DNA of 64,000 nucleotides from Acinetobacter geminorum (GTDB taxonomy: Bacteria; Pseudomonadota; Gammaproteobacteria; Pseudomonadales; Moraxellaceae), in the NCBI RefSeq assembly GCF_013009345.1, contig NZ_JABELE010000006.1, positions 124,001-188,000 on the forward strand, written 5' to 3'. Position numbers and translations under genes: made by a program. Of the stretch, positions 45,698-54,005 are shown piece after piece; within the stretch, counting starts at the first letter, position 1; each line of letters starts with the position of its first letter. The notes beneath the pieces were generated by a model. The model was given only the letters and a program-made list of their open reading frames with translations, was not told the DNA's origin and made no database searches.

Positions 45698-45774
45698 TGG
45701 TCGGAGCAGTAGGATTCGAACCTACGACCCCCTGGTCCCAAACCAGGTGCACTACCAGGCTGTGCTATGCTCCG
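45698..45774 (-). tRNA. tRNA-Pro (UGG), copy 1
   Basis: A 77-nt tRNA with encoded CCA. The acceptor stem CGGAGCA/TGCTCCG, the T-arm GGTTCGAATCC and the anticodon loop TTTGGGA with anticodon TGG are all present. It is the last gene of a leftward Pro-Arg-His-Pro cluster. Confidence 0.95.
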
Positions 45775-45778
45775 AAAT

Positions 45779-45855
45779 TGGGGTGAATGACGGGATTCGA
45801 ACCCGCGACAACTGGAATCACAATCCAGGGCTCTACCAACTGAGCTACATCCACC
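45779..45855 (-). tRNA. tRNA-His (GUG)
   Basis: Acceptor stem GTGGATG/CATTCAC with the extra 5' G that marks tRNA-His, anticodon GTG in ATTGTGATT, and encoded CCA. Confidence 0.95.
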
Positions 45856-45887
45856 ATCAAATAAGTTCTATGTACCAAGCTACCGAA

Positions 45888-45964
45888 TGGCGCGCCTGAC
45901 AGGATTCGAACCTGTGACCATCCGCTTAGAAGGCGGATGCTCTATCCAACTGAGCTACAGGCGC
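45888..45964 (-). tRNA. tRNA-Arg (UCU)
   Basis: Acceptor stem GCGCCTG/CAGGCGC, anticodon TCT in the loop CTTCTAA, T-arm GGTTCGAATCC and encoded CCA. Confidence 0.95.
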
Positions 45965-46020
45965 TTAACCGATGATGCTTATCATGCGATACTTCGCCGA
46001 TCTTAAAATATTATTTTAAG

Positions 46021-46097
46021 TGGTCGGAGCAGTAGGATTCGAACCTACGACCCCCTGGTCCCAAACCAGGTGCACTACCAGGCTGTGCTATGCTCCG
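46021..46097 (-). tRNA. tRNA-Pro (UGG), copy 2
   Basis: Identical over its 77 nt to the copy at 45698-45774. It is the first gene of the leftward cluster. Confidence 0.95.
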
Positions 46098-46239
46098 ATC
46101 TATCTCAGCTTTTGCTGTATCGCACATCGTGCGGTACGGTGTGCATTCTAGGCGCGACGCCCTCAGACGTCAACACCTATTCTCAAAAAAAGTTAAAAAT
46201 CCTTATCAAATGTATATTTAACAAGCATTTTGAGGTTTT

Positions 46240-47304
46240 TTAACGTTTTAACGATGCACTAAAGGCTAACATTCGATCTAAAGGCATTTTGGCACGTTCA
46301 GCAAGTGCTGGATCGACGTGTATTTCCTGATCACCTTTTTGTAAAACTTCTAAAATTCCGTCGAGTTCATTCATTGCCATCCACGGACAGTGAGCACATG
46401 AACGACAAGTTGCCCCCTCACCCGCTGTTGGCGCTTCAACTAAAATCTTATTGGGAACCGCTTGCTGCATTTTGTAGAAAATGCCACGGTCAGTTGCCAC
46501 AATCAGTCTTTCATTTGGCAAAGTCTGCGCAGCTTTAATCAGTTGAGAAGTACTACCTACTGCATCTGCAATTTCTACAACCGATTCTGGCGATTCTGGA
46601 TGTACCAATACAGCAGCGTCTGGGTACAGTGCTTTCATGTTGGCAATGCCACGTGCACGGAATTCTTCATGCACAATACATGCACCATCCCAAAGCAACA
46701 TATCTGCACCAGTTTTCTTTTGAATATAGCGACCTAAGTGCTGATCTGGCGCCCAAATAATTTTTTCGCCTAAGCTGTCTAGATGTTCAACAATTTCAAC
46801 AGCACAGCTCGAAGTCACGACCCAATCGGCACGTGCTTTAACAGCAGCCGATGTGTTGGCATAAACAACTACGGTATGGTCAGGGTGCTGATCACAAAAT
46901 GCCGTGAACTCATCAACAGGACAGCCCAAATCGAGTGAACAGGTTGCTTCGAGTGTCGGCATTAAAATTGTTTTTTCAGGAGACAGAATTTTTGCTGTTT
47001 CTCCCATAAATTTGACCCCAGCAACAACTAGTGTTGAGGCAGCATGATCTCGTCCAAAACGGGCCATTTCTAAAGAGTCAGAAACGCATCCACCTGTTTT
47101 TTCGGCAAGTTCTTGTACTTCAGGGTCGCAATAGTAATGAGCAACAAGGACAGCATCACGTTTTTTGAGCTCTGCTTCGATCTGTGCAAACTTTTGTTGT
47201 TTTGCTTCTTCACTTAAGCGATTGTCTTTTGGCTCACCTAAACGGTCTAAATGCGCTTGTACAATGTTTTTTGCATCGTTGGCAATTAAAGTCGCATCAC
47301 TCAT
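46240..47304 (-). CDS. nadA: Quinolinate synthase A
   Basis: A 354-residue NadA. The [4Fe-4S] cysteines are visible in TGGCVSDSLEM, TSSCAVEIVEH and CRSCAHCPWM; VAHYYCDPEVQELAE near residue 55 is the substrate region. It condenses iminoaspartate with dihydroxyacetone phosphate to quinolinate in NAD biosynthesis. It is a stand-alone gene, with argJ on the same strand 140 bases upstream after argJ's own terminator. Confidence 0.96.
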   Translation of the reverse strand: MSDATLIANDAKNIVQAHLDRLGEPKDNRLSEEAKQQKFAQIEAELKKRDAVLVAHYYCDPEVQELAEKTGGCVSDSLEMARFGRDHAASTLVVAGVKFMGETAKILSPEKTILMPTLEATCSLDLGCPVDEFTAFCDQHPDHTVVVYANTSAAVKARADWVVTSSCAVEIVEHLDSLGEKIIWAPDQHLGRYIQKKTGADMLLWDGACIVHEEFRARGIANMKALYPDAAVLVHPESPESVVEIADAVGSTSQLIKAAQTLPNERLIVATDRGIFYKMQQAVPNKILVEAPTAGEGATCRSCAHCPWMAMNELDGILEVLQKGDQEIHVDPALAERAKMPLDRMLAFSASLKR

Positions 47305-47407
47305 AAAACGTCTTCTCTATCCTTCATGCTGGCATACCTGCTCGCATATAACGTTACTGCTTAAATGATTTATGGATTGAATCATTTAATATCAAAAGAT
47401 GGGGCTA

Positions 47408-47433
47408 ATAAAAAAGCCTCTTTGTCGAGGCTT
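47408..47433 (-). terminator. Terminator of argJ
   Basis: On the minus strand AAGCCTC and GAGGCTT pair across a 6-nt loop (47414-47433) and a T-run follows. It lies 16 bases after the argJ stop. Confidence 0.85.
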
Positions 47434-47448
47434 GATTATAACTGATAT

Positions 47449-48669
47449 TTAAGAACGGTAATCAGCATTAATTTTGACATAGTCGTAAGATAAGTCACAG
47501 GTATATACTGTGTCTTTGGCCTGACCACGTCCTAAATCAACACGAATGGTAATTTCGGTTTGAGCCATAACACGCGCGCCCGCTTCTTCGGTATAGTCCT
47601 CAGCTGCGCCACCATCTTTACAAATTTGTACATCGTCTAACCACACTTGAATTTTAGACACGTCTAAGTCTTTAACCCCTGCATAGCCAATCGCAGCTAA
47701 AATACGTCCCCAGTTCGGGTCCGATGCAAAGAGTGCAGTTTTGACAAGTGGTGAATGGGCAATGCTATAAGCAATATCACAACATTCTTGAGTATTTGCG
47801 CCGCCTTCTACAGCAACAGTAATAAATTTCGTCGCCCCTTCACCATCACGGACAATTAACTGTGCTAAACGATTCATTACACGAGCAAGAACTTCTAACA
47901 CTTTAGCGTAGCGTGCATCGCTGTCTAATGTGATTTCAGTACCACCTGCCTGACCTGTTGCTACGAAAATACAAGAGTCATTTGTTGAGGTATCACCATC
48001 AATCGTAATACGATTAAATGAATGCTCAACCGTGGTCTTTAATAGCTTTTGTACTAAATCACGGCTAATAGGTGCATCTGTTGCCACAAAACTTAACATA
48101 GTTGCCATGTTCGGGCGGATCATGCCAGCGCCTTTACTAATACCTGTCATGGTATAAGTAATGCCATCAAGCTCAAATTGTTCAGATGCGCCTTTAGGTA
48201 CAGTGTCTGTGGTCATAATGCCAGATGCAGCATCATTCCAAGCCGCGTCTTGCAGGGTATTTAACGCAGGCTGAAGACCGGCAAGTAAGCGCTCCATTGG
48301 AAGCTGCTCACCAATCACACCTGTAGAAAACGGAAGTACTTCAAAACTGTTAACTCCTGCAAGCTCAGCTAACTTCGCGCAAGTATCCTGAGCATTTTTC
48401 AAACCTGTAGGTCCAGTACCTGCATTGGCATTACCCGTGTTAATTACTAAATAGCGCGGATTACCTTCGGCAAGATGAGCTTTAGAGACATGAACAGGCG
48501 CTGCACAAAATGCATTTTGAGTAAATACACCAGCAACATTTGAACCTTCTGCAAACTCAAAAATGACTAAATCTCGTCGGTTTTGGTAACGTACATATGC
48601 TTCTGTTGAGCCAATTTTTACACCTTTTACCACATGCATTTGTGGCATTGTTACGTCACCGACAGCCAT
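47449..48669 (-). CDS. argJ: Bifunctional ornithine acetyltransferase / N-acetylglutamate synthase
   Basis: A 406-residue ArgJ. SKGAGMIRPNMATMLSF contains the self-cleavage site just before the nucleophilic Thr; the protein is made as one chain and splits into alpha and beta. It recycles acetyl groups in arginine biosynthesis. I start at the ATG at 48669 (MAVGDVTMPQM), the usual family start; an ATG five codons upstream is in frame. Confidence 0.95.
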   Translation of the reverse strand: MAVGDVTMPQMHVVKGVKIGSTEAYVRYQNRRDLVIFEFAEGSNVAGVFTQNAFCAAPVHVSKAHLAEGNPRYLVINTGNANAGTGPTGLKNAQDTCAKLAELAGVNSFEVLPFSTGVIGEQLPMERLLAGLQPALNTLQDAAWNDAASGIMTTDTVPKGASEQFELDGITYTMTGISKGAGMIRPNMATMLSFVATDAPISRDLVQKLLKTTVEHSFNRITIDGDTSTNDSCIFVATGQAGGTEITLDSDARYAKVLEVLARVMNRLAQLIVRDGEGATKFITVAVEGGANTQECCDIAYSIAHSPLVKTALFASDPNWGRILAAIGYAGVKDLDVSKIQVWLDDVQICKDGGAAEDYTEEAGARVMAQTEITIRVDLGRGQAKDTVYTCDLSYDYVKINADYRS

Positions 48670-48802
48670 TTTTAGAACATCCAAAGTTTGTTGAATAAGA
48701 TCAATATTTCAAAAAAAGCAATGCAGTAAAGCACCGACCTTATGAAATATCATAGTGGACAGCTTAGTAGAAAAGTCTAAAAAAATCGAGCGCAAAAACG
48801 GC

Positions 48803-49282
48803 TCATTGTTGCTCTAGTTTTAATAAAATATCTTTCTTATCAAGCCCACCAGCAAAACCAACTAATGCCCCACCCGCACCAATGACTCGATGACAAGGTG
48901 CAATAATGGAAATCGGGTTTTTGCCATTTGCCGCGCCAACTGCTCTCACCGCTTTTTCATTGCCAATTTGAACAGCAATATCTTTATAACTTCTTGTTTC
49001 ACCATAAGGGATGGTCAGTAAAGCAGCCCATACTTGTTTTTGAAATGCAGTCCCTTCGAAATCTAACGACAATGTAAATTCACGGCGTTTGCCTTCAAAA
49101 TATTCTTTTAATTGTTGTTCGGTCTTTAATAAAACTGGATGCTCAAGTTGTTCGACCAGCTCGGCCAGTCGAACACGTTTTGGATTTTCATTGTCCCAAA
49201 GTACTGCCACCAAAGCATTTTCATTCGCAACCAGCTTTAATTGCCCAACAGGCGAATTGATATACTTATAAGACAGCAACAT
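48803..49282 (-). CDS. ogt: Methylated-DNA-protein-cysteine methyltransferase
   Basis: A 159-residue suicide repair enzyme with the active-site segment IIAPCHRVIGAGGALVGFAGG (Cys acceptor) and the recognition helix region KAVRAVGAANGKNPI. It removes alkyl groups from O6 of guanine. It begins 12 bases after the guanidinium exporter gene and is probably co-transcribed with it, which would place it downstream of the guanidine riboswitch. Confidence 0.94.
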   Translation of the reverse strand: MLLSYKYINSPVGQLKLVANENALVAVLWDNENPKRVRLAELVEQLEHPVLLKTEQQLKEYFEGKRREFTLSLDFEGTAFQKQVWAALLTIPYGETRSYKDIAVQIGNEKAVRAVGAANGKNPISIIAPCHRVIGAGGALVGFAGGLDKKDILLKLEQQ

Positions 49283-49294
49283 AGTTTTATTCTC

Positions 49295-49624
49295 TTAAGA
49301 CGGCGATGAAATTTTCATTAAAACCAAACCTGACACAATTAATACAGCGGCAATCATTCGCATAGCTCCAATAGGTTCATGAAGAAAAAATATACCTACA
49401 AGAAATGACCCAATTGCGCCAATGCCTGTCCAAACCGTATAGGCAGTGCCAAGAGGTAAAGTTTTCATTGATATTGAAAGCAGTACTACACTCAAAATCA
49501 TAAAAACTACGGTAATAACACTAGGGGTTAAACGTGTAAAACCTTCAGACATTTTCATAGAATATGCCCAAATGATTTCAAATACACCTGCTAAAATTAA
49601 AATAGCCCAAGCCATAACATTCAC
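49295..49624 (-). CDS. gdx: Guanidinium exporter, small multidrug resistance family
   Basis: A 109-residue, four-span SMR protein. FEIIWAYSMKMSEGFTRLTPSV has the conserved membrane Glu and the run shared with SugE/Gdx guanidinium exporters rather than EmrE-type drug pumps; GTAYTVWTGIGAIG is also Gdx-like. The subtype is confirmed by a guanidine-II riboswitch in the leader. An ATG three codons further in (49615) is an alternative start; neither has a strong Shine-Dalgarno sequence, consistent with riboswitch-controlled translation. Confidence 0.93.
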   Translation of the reverse strand: MNVMAWAILILAGVFEIIWAYSMKMSEGFTRLTPSVITVVFMILSVVLLSISMKTLPLGTAYTVWTGIGAIGSFLVGIFFLHEPIGAMRMIAAVLIVSGLVLMKISSPS

Positions 49625-49637
49625 TAATTTTTATAGC

Positions 49638-49686
49638 GTCAGGTCGTCCCGACATGATGTCCCATTATGGGGGAGGTCGTTCCTCC
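49638..49686 (-). promoter_or_regulatory. Guanidine-II (mini-ykkC) riboswitch
   Basis: On the minus strand two small hairpins with ACGA loops precede gdx: GGAGG-AACGA-CCTCC (49686-49672) and GTCGGG-ACGA-CCTGAC (49653-49638). Paired stem-loops with ACGR loops are the defining feature of guanidine-II riboswitches, and the downstream gene is a guanidinium exporter. The second hairpin ends 13 bases before the ATG, consistent with translational control. No search was run. Confidence 0.88.
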
Positions 49687-49725
49687 TTTATGTGAGGACT
49701 CAGTTTACTTTAAAATAAAAAATGA

Positions 49726-49751
49726 AGGCAAACCCTGACACAGGCTTGCCT
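49726..49751 (-). terminator. Terminator of the CDF transporter gene
   Basis: On the minus strand AGGCAAGCC pairs imperfectly with GGGTTTGCCT across a short loop, followed by a T-rich run at 49708-49722. It lies 13 bases beyond the transporter stop. Confidence 0.65.
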
Positions 49752-49764
49752 CTATCAGAAAATA

Positions 49765-50706
49765 TTATTCATTTTTTAACTGTAAAATTTTTCGTGCACC
49801 ATTTAAAACAAACAAAACAATAATTAATCCAATCATTAAATCAGGATAACGCGAACCAGTAATGGCAACCAATATCCCTGCAATAATGACACCTAAGTTA
49901 ACGATGACATCATTTGCAGAAAAGATATAACTCGCCTTCATATGTGCCCCGCTCTCCTTATGGTCTCTCATTAAATAAAGGCAACTAATATTGGCCGCAA
50001 GAGCTAATCCGCCAATTAAAATCATGAGAATTGAAACAGGTTCACTGCCATAAATAAAACGGCGCAACATATCGATTAACACAATCATGGCTAAGCCAAA
50101 CTGCAACCATCCTGAAAGATGCGCAGCCTTTAATTGCGCATTTAGATTTTCACCCACCACAAATAAAGCAATGCCATAAATTGCAGCATCAGCAAACATA
50201 TCGAGCGAATCGGCAATTAATCCTGTAGAGGAAGCGATGATGCCGGCCATAAACTCAATGACAAACATGACGCCATTAATCAGTAACAACCATTGTAAAA
50301 CTTGCTTTTGTGCTGCATTGGTTGAAGAACTAGCTCGAACCTTTTTAGGTTTTTCAACAGGTTCATAATGTGGCTGCGTTTGTTGTAACTCTGCTCCTAA
50401 TCCTAGACGCTGTAAACTTTGAGTAATCATTTCAGCCTGAACACTGTGATAAATCGCCAAATGACGCGCTGGTAAATCAAAATGAAGTTCTTGAATATCG
50501 TCATTGTAAGAGGCTAAAGCCATCCGTACCATTTGCTCTTCGGCTGCACAGTCCATTCGGGGGATATGGTAATAACTTACCCATTGACTCTTTTTAGCCA
50601 CAGGTTCACTAGGCGTGAAACACTCCTGAGACGTCGTGCTTGAGCACCCACAGCTAGAGCTAGTTTTACTTAAATGTATTTGATTCTCTTGTTTTTCTAA
50701 AGCCAT
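49765..50706 (-). CDS. Cation diffusion facilitator-type transporter with N-terminal metal-binding domain
   Basis: 313 residues from the ATG at 50706 (MALEKQENQIHLSK). The N-terminus has a cysteine cluster (SSCGCSS, ECF), then a heavy-metal-associated-like domain with a degenerate motif IPRMDCAAEEQMV, then six membrane spans. The CDF metal site reads ADSLDMFAD in span 2 and SANDVIVN in span 5, i.e. Asp/Asp and Asn/Asp instead of the His/Asp pairs of zinc CDFs. It lies 82 bases downstream of copB and may belong to the copper operon. The metal is uncertain. Confidence 0.83.
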   Translation of the reverse strand: MALEKQENQIHLSKTSSSCGCSSTTSQECFTPSEPVAKKSQWVSYYHIPRMDCAAEEQMVRMALASYNDDIQELHFDLPARHLAIYHSVQAEMITQSLQRLGLGAELQQTQPHYEPVEKPKKVRASSSTNAAQKQVLQWLLLINGVMFVIEFMAGIIASSTGLIADSLDMFADAAIYGIALFVVGENLNAQLKAAHLSGWLQFGLAMIVLIDMLRRFIYGSEPVSILMILIGGLALAANISCLYLMRDHKESGAHMKASYIFSANDVIVNLGVIIAGILVAITGSRYPDLMIGLIIVLFVLNGARKILQLKNE

Positions 50707-50788
50707 CTTTGCACCATAACTGACACAAAAAACAATGCAATTAGTATAAACCAATGGCATATGTTTAAGCTTACTTTTTGTTCGTAAA

Positions 50789-51544
50789 TTAGAATTTTAG
50801 CGTTAACCCTGCTCCATAATACCAACCATGTTCAGAGTCGGTTCCAGTTTGCCAATCAGTTTGTTTTAAACCTTTCTCATAGCCATAACCGACATCAACA
50901 AATGGCATGACCTTTTTGTTGATTTCATAACGGGTTTGAAAACCAGCTTGTAAACTTGATAAACCTGTTTTACTGGCATATTGAGATTCATCTTGCAAAA
51001 CAACATCTGCTTTTAAATAAGGTTTACCAATTAACTTTTGGGTAAAGAGTAAGTCCCTTTCTGTTTCTAGACTTAACTTCCATAGCTGGTCTTCACCTAC
51101 ATAAAGATAAGCATCGGTTTCAAAAAAGTAAGGTGCCATGCCATGTAAACCCACTACACCGGCCCAGCGATCTTGCTTTTCATCTTCTCTTTGTAAACGT
51201 TCGTAGTTTACACCGGCCTGTACATCCCAATAGTCAGCTACATTTCGGCTATAAAGTACTGAACCGCCGTAATTAGCATCTTCTGACTCTGCTTTTTCAA
51301 CGTGGGCTTTAATGAACAATTTGTTTTCATCCGTTCCCACCCAAGTTTCTAATTCCGAAGAAAAACTACCTTCTCCCTCTTCGTTTTGAGTCCATCCCGT
51401 ATCAATCGTAGTTGCTTGATAGATCTGACCACCGTGTTCGCGTAAATGATCATGTGTAAAAGGTTCTTGAGCAAAAGTAAATATAGATATACTCGAGAAA
51501 GCACTGCAACATAACATTTGAGAAAATAACTTAGTGATGCGCAT
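50789..51544 (-). CDS. copB: Copper resistance protein B, outer-membrane beta-barrel
   Basis: A 251-residue protein starting MRITKLFSQMLCCSAFSSIS with a signal peptide; the mature part has the CopB-family pattern (HDHLREHGGQIYQATTID, then ETWVGTDENKLFIKAHVE) and ends with a beta-strand signature YGAGLTLKF. AAGGAG precedes the ATG at 51544, inside the last codons of copA, so the two are translationally coupled. It sequesters or exports copper at the outer membrane. The usual Met/His-rich front part is short here. Confidence 0.9.
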   Translation of the reverse strand: MRITKLFSQMLCCSAFSSISIFTFAQEPFTHDHLREHGGQIYQATTIDTGWTQNEEGEGSFSSELETWVGTDENKLFIKAHVEKAESEDANYGGSVLYSRNVADYWDVQAGVNYERLQREDEKQDRWAGVVGLHGMAPYFFETDAYLYVGEDQLWKLSLETERDLLFTQKLIGKPYLKADVVLQDESQYASKTGLSSLQAGFQTRYEINKKVMPFVDVGYGYEKGLKQTDWQTGTDSEHGWYYGAGLTLKF

Positions 51545-53465
51545 GACTAGCTCCTTTCTCATTTTTAGATTGAACTGGTGGTTGAGCTTGAGCAGGTTGT
51601 TCTCCATCATTTACTTGAGCAACAATCAACTTATTCATCATTCCGGCACTCATGTGATAGAGCAGATGGCAATGAATCGCCCATTCTCCTAAGGCATCGG
51701 CTGTCAATAACGCAGTAACCGTCTTTCCAGGTGGAACAATAAGGGTATGTTTATTTGGTAAGTTTTCAGCTTGTTGGCCATTTTCTAACTGCATAAACAT
51801 GCCATGTAAATGCATTGGGTGAGCCATCATGCTGTCATTCACAAACTTCAAGCGGATGCGTTCGCCATACTTAACTTGTAATGGTGTCGTATCACTAAAT
51901 TTCTTGCCATTAATGGTCCAGATATAACGTTCCATGTTGCCACCTAAACGAATGACTAACTCACGTTCCGGTGCACGAGTATCTGGTTGAGGTGTTAAAG
52001 ATTGCAAATCGCTATATTGGAGTGCCTTCATACCCGCTGGTGTTGAAGCATTTGCCCAGCCATAAACTGGCTCATCCCTTTTAGTCTTATTGTCAGCTTG
52101 AATCGGCATCTCATGATTCATATTCATCATAGCGTGGTCATGCTCGCTAGCTGACATTGCCTGCATATCATGCTTCATTTCAGGCATCGCTGACATGTCG
52201 TGCTTCATTTGCATCATAGAATGGTCGTGTTGGCCAGATGACATATTTTTCATGTCATGATCCATTTTCATCATTGTAGAATCATGATTAGCATGGCTCT
52301 CTTCTTTTTTCATTTCAGGCATGGACGACATGTCATGCTGCATGTTCATTTGATGGCCAGCATGTTCACCATTTCCATCCCCATGACTCATGCCCATATC
52401 TTCCATGGTTAACAAAGCGCGTGGACGTGGTTCTGGCATTTGAACTGGGCCTACAGCCTGTGCACTTTCATTATGCAAAGTACCGATAGCAAAACCACTA
52501 CGGTCAATAGACTCGGCTTCAATCTGATAATTTGCTTGTTTAGGCTCTACAATGACATCGTAGGTTTCAGCTGTACCAATACGAAACTCATCAATTGCAA
52601 CAGGCTTAACTGGCTGTCCATCTGCACTCACAACAGTCATTTTCAAATTTGGAATTCTGACATCAAAAAATGACATGGCCGATGCATTAATAAATCGTAA
52701 TCGAACCTTATCACCAGTCTTAAAGTTACCTGTCCAGTTTTGCTGAGGTGTTTTGCCGTTGACTAAGAACGTATAGCCCGTCACATCAGACATATCGGTT
52801 TTTAACATCCGCATCTGATTCCACATCGAACGATCTTGCCAAGTTGCTTTTAAACCTTGTGTTTTAACTTGCTTCAAAACATCAGATACGGTTTCACGGC
52901 GGTTTTGATAATACTCAGCAGATTTCTTCAAATTCTTCATAATGCTATCGCTAGAAGAATTATGAAAGTCTGAAAGCATCACTACATAATCACGATCAGT
53001 TTTCTCATGAGCAGCAACAGGTATTTTTCCTTTTGGATAAATCACGAGCGGGCCATATAAACCATCTTGCTCTTGGCCTTTACTATGGGCGTGATACCAA
53101 TACGTGCCGTTTTGTTTCACCTTAAAGCGGTAAACAAAATCTCCATTTGGAGCGATTCCTTTAAAACCATTGAAACCCGGTACACCATCCATTAACCCTG
53201 GCAGTAATAACCCATGCCAGTGCAAAGAGGTATCTTGATTCTTTAACTGATTATGAACATGAATAACAGCGTCATCCCCCTCCTCAAACTCAAGGAGTGG
53301 TGCTGTAAACTTGCCATTTACGGTAATTCGTTTTAAAGGTTGGCCCGTAACATTGACCTGTTGTTCATTAATATTAAGGTGATATTCCTTAATTGCTGCG
53401 AGTGACCATGGTGAAACCAATAGCCCAAATACAGCGACTAAGCTGCTAATTGTTTTATGAGACAT
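51531..53465 (-). CDS. copA: Periplasmic multicopper oxidase, copper resistance protein A
   Basis: A 644-residue multicopper oxidase. All four copper motifs are visible: HWHGLLLPG, YWYHAHSKGQ, HPMHLHGMFM and HCHLLYHMSAGM. Between domains, residues about 365-460 form a Met/His-rich stretch with repeats such as MKHDMSAMPEMKHDM. The signal peptide (MSHKTISSLVAVFGLL) lacks the twin-arginine motif of typical CopA. It oxidises Cu(I) to Cu(II) in the periplasm. AAGGAT precedes the ATG. copB overlaps its end and a His/Cys-rich small protein gene lies just upstream. Confidence 0.93.
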   Translation of the reverse strand: MSHKTISSLVAVFGLLVSPWSLAAIKEYHLNINEQQVNVTGQPLKRITVNGKFTAPLLEFEEGDDAVIHVHNQLKNQDTSLHWHGLLLPGLMDGVPGFNGFKGIAPNGDFVYRFKVKQNGTYWYHAHSKGQEQDGLYGPLVIYPKGKIPVAAHEKTDRDYVVMLSDFHNSSSDSIMKNLKKSAEYYQNRRETVSDVLKQVKTQGLKATWQDRSMWNQMRMLKTDMSDVTGYTFLVNGKTPQQNWTGNFKTGDKVRLRFINASAMSFFDVRIPNLKMTVVSADGQPVKPVAIDEFRIGTAETYDVIVEPKQANYQIEAESIDRSGFAIGTLHNESAQAVGPVQMPEPRPRALLTMEDMGMSHGDGNGEHAGHQMNMQHDMSSMPEMKKEESHANHDSTMMKMDHDMKNMSSGQHDHSMMQMKHDMSAMPEMKHDMQAMSASEHDHAMMNMNHEMPIQADNKTKRDEPVYGWANASTPAGMKALQYSDLQSLTPQPDTRAPERELVIRLGGNMERYIWTINGKKFSDTTPLQVKYGERIRLKFVNDSMMAHPMHLHGMFMQLENGQQAENLPNKHTLIVPPGKTVTALLTADALGEWAIHCHLLYHMSAGMMNKLIVAQVNDGEQPAQAQPPVQSKNEKGASHAHH

Positions 53466-53506
53466 TGCTGTGATCCTTTTTAATTAAAAAAATAAGTAAA
53501 TAAGGA

Positions 53507-53902
53507 TCAAGCTTTAGGAGGACGTAAAATTTCTTGCCAGTATCCGGCTAAATGTTGAGCCTGATAAATACTGCTAAATTGATATGAAATAGGAATAAAT
53601 GGGGATTCAACGTCTGGTACAGCTTGCTGCAGAGCAAAATTCACCATTTGGCAATGGACAGGGTTACAGTCCTGACAATGCTCTCCATGCGAATGAAGAG
53701 ACTGTGTTATCTTTTGATTACATACAGGCTGATCATTTGCTTGAGTATGCATATTGTTATGCGAAAATTTTTCGCTATGACACGGCATAGTATGAAGATC
53801 ATGTTGCATAGGCTTCTGTGCAATAGACACACCACTCCACCCAATGACGAAAGCCATTAGGAACACAAACCAAGCATACTTGCGTAAGTGTTGTAGAGCC
53901 AT
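53507..53902 (-). CDS. Small secreted His/Cys-rich protein, CopL/DUF2946-like
   Basis: A 131-residue protein with an N-terminal hydrophobic segment (signal or anchor, about 10-28) and many possible copper ligands: MQHDLHTMPCHSEKFSHNNMH and HSHGEHCQDCNPVHCQM. It ends LRPPKA, a tail typical of the CopL/DUF2946 group found before copA in other bacteria. It lies 41 bases before copA on the same strand. It probably senses or buffers copper; the family name is tentative. Confidence 0.65.
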   Translation of the reverse strand: MALQHLRKYAWFVFLMAFVIGWSGVSIAQKPMQHDLHTMPCHSEKFSHNNMHTQANDQPVCNQKITQSLHSHGEHCQDCNPVHCQMVNFALQQAVPDVESPFIPISYQFSSIYQAQHLAGYWQEILRPPKA

Positions 53903-54005
53903 TGTGATTTATCGCCTAGAGCCGATGAGTGATCTTAATGCCATTAGCATAACGAAGTTTTAAAAGAGATACAATTTTCTATCTTAACTGCTTGTTATAG
54001 AGCAA

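Noticed and set aside
45681..45899. 72-residue open frame across the tRNA cluster
   Set aside because: It reads through two tRNA genes on the opposite strand.
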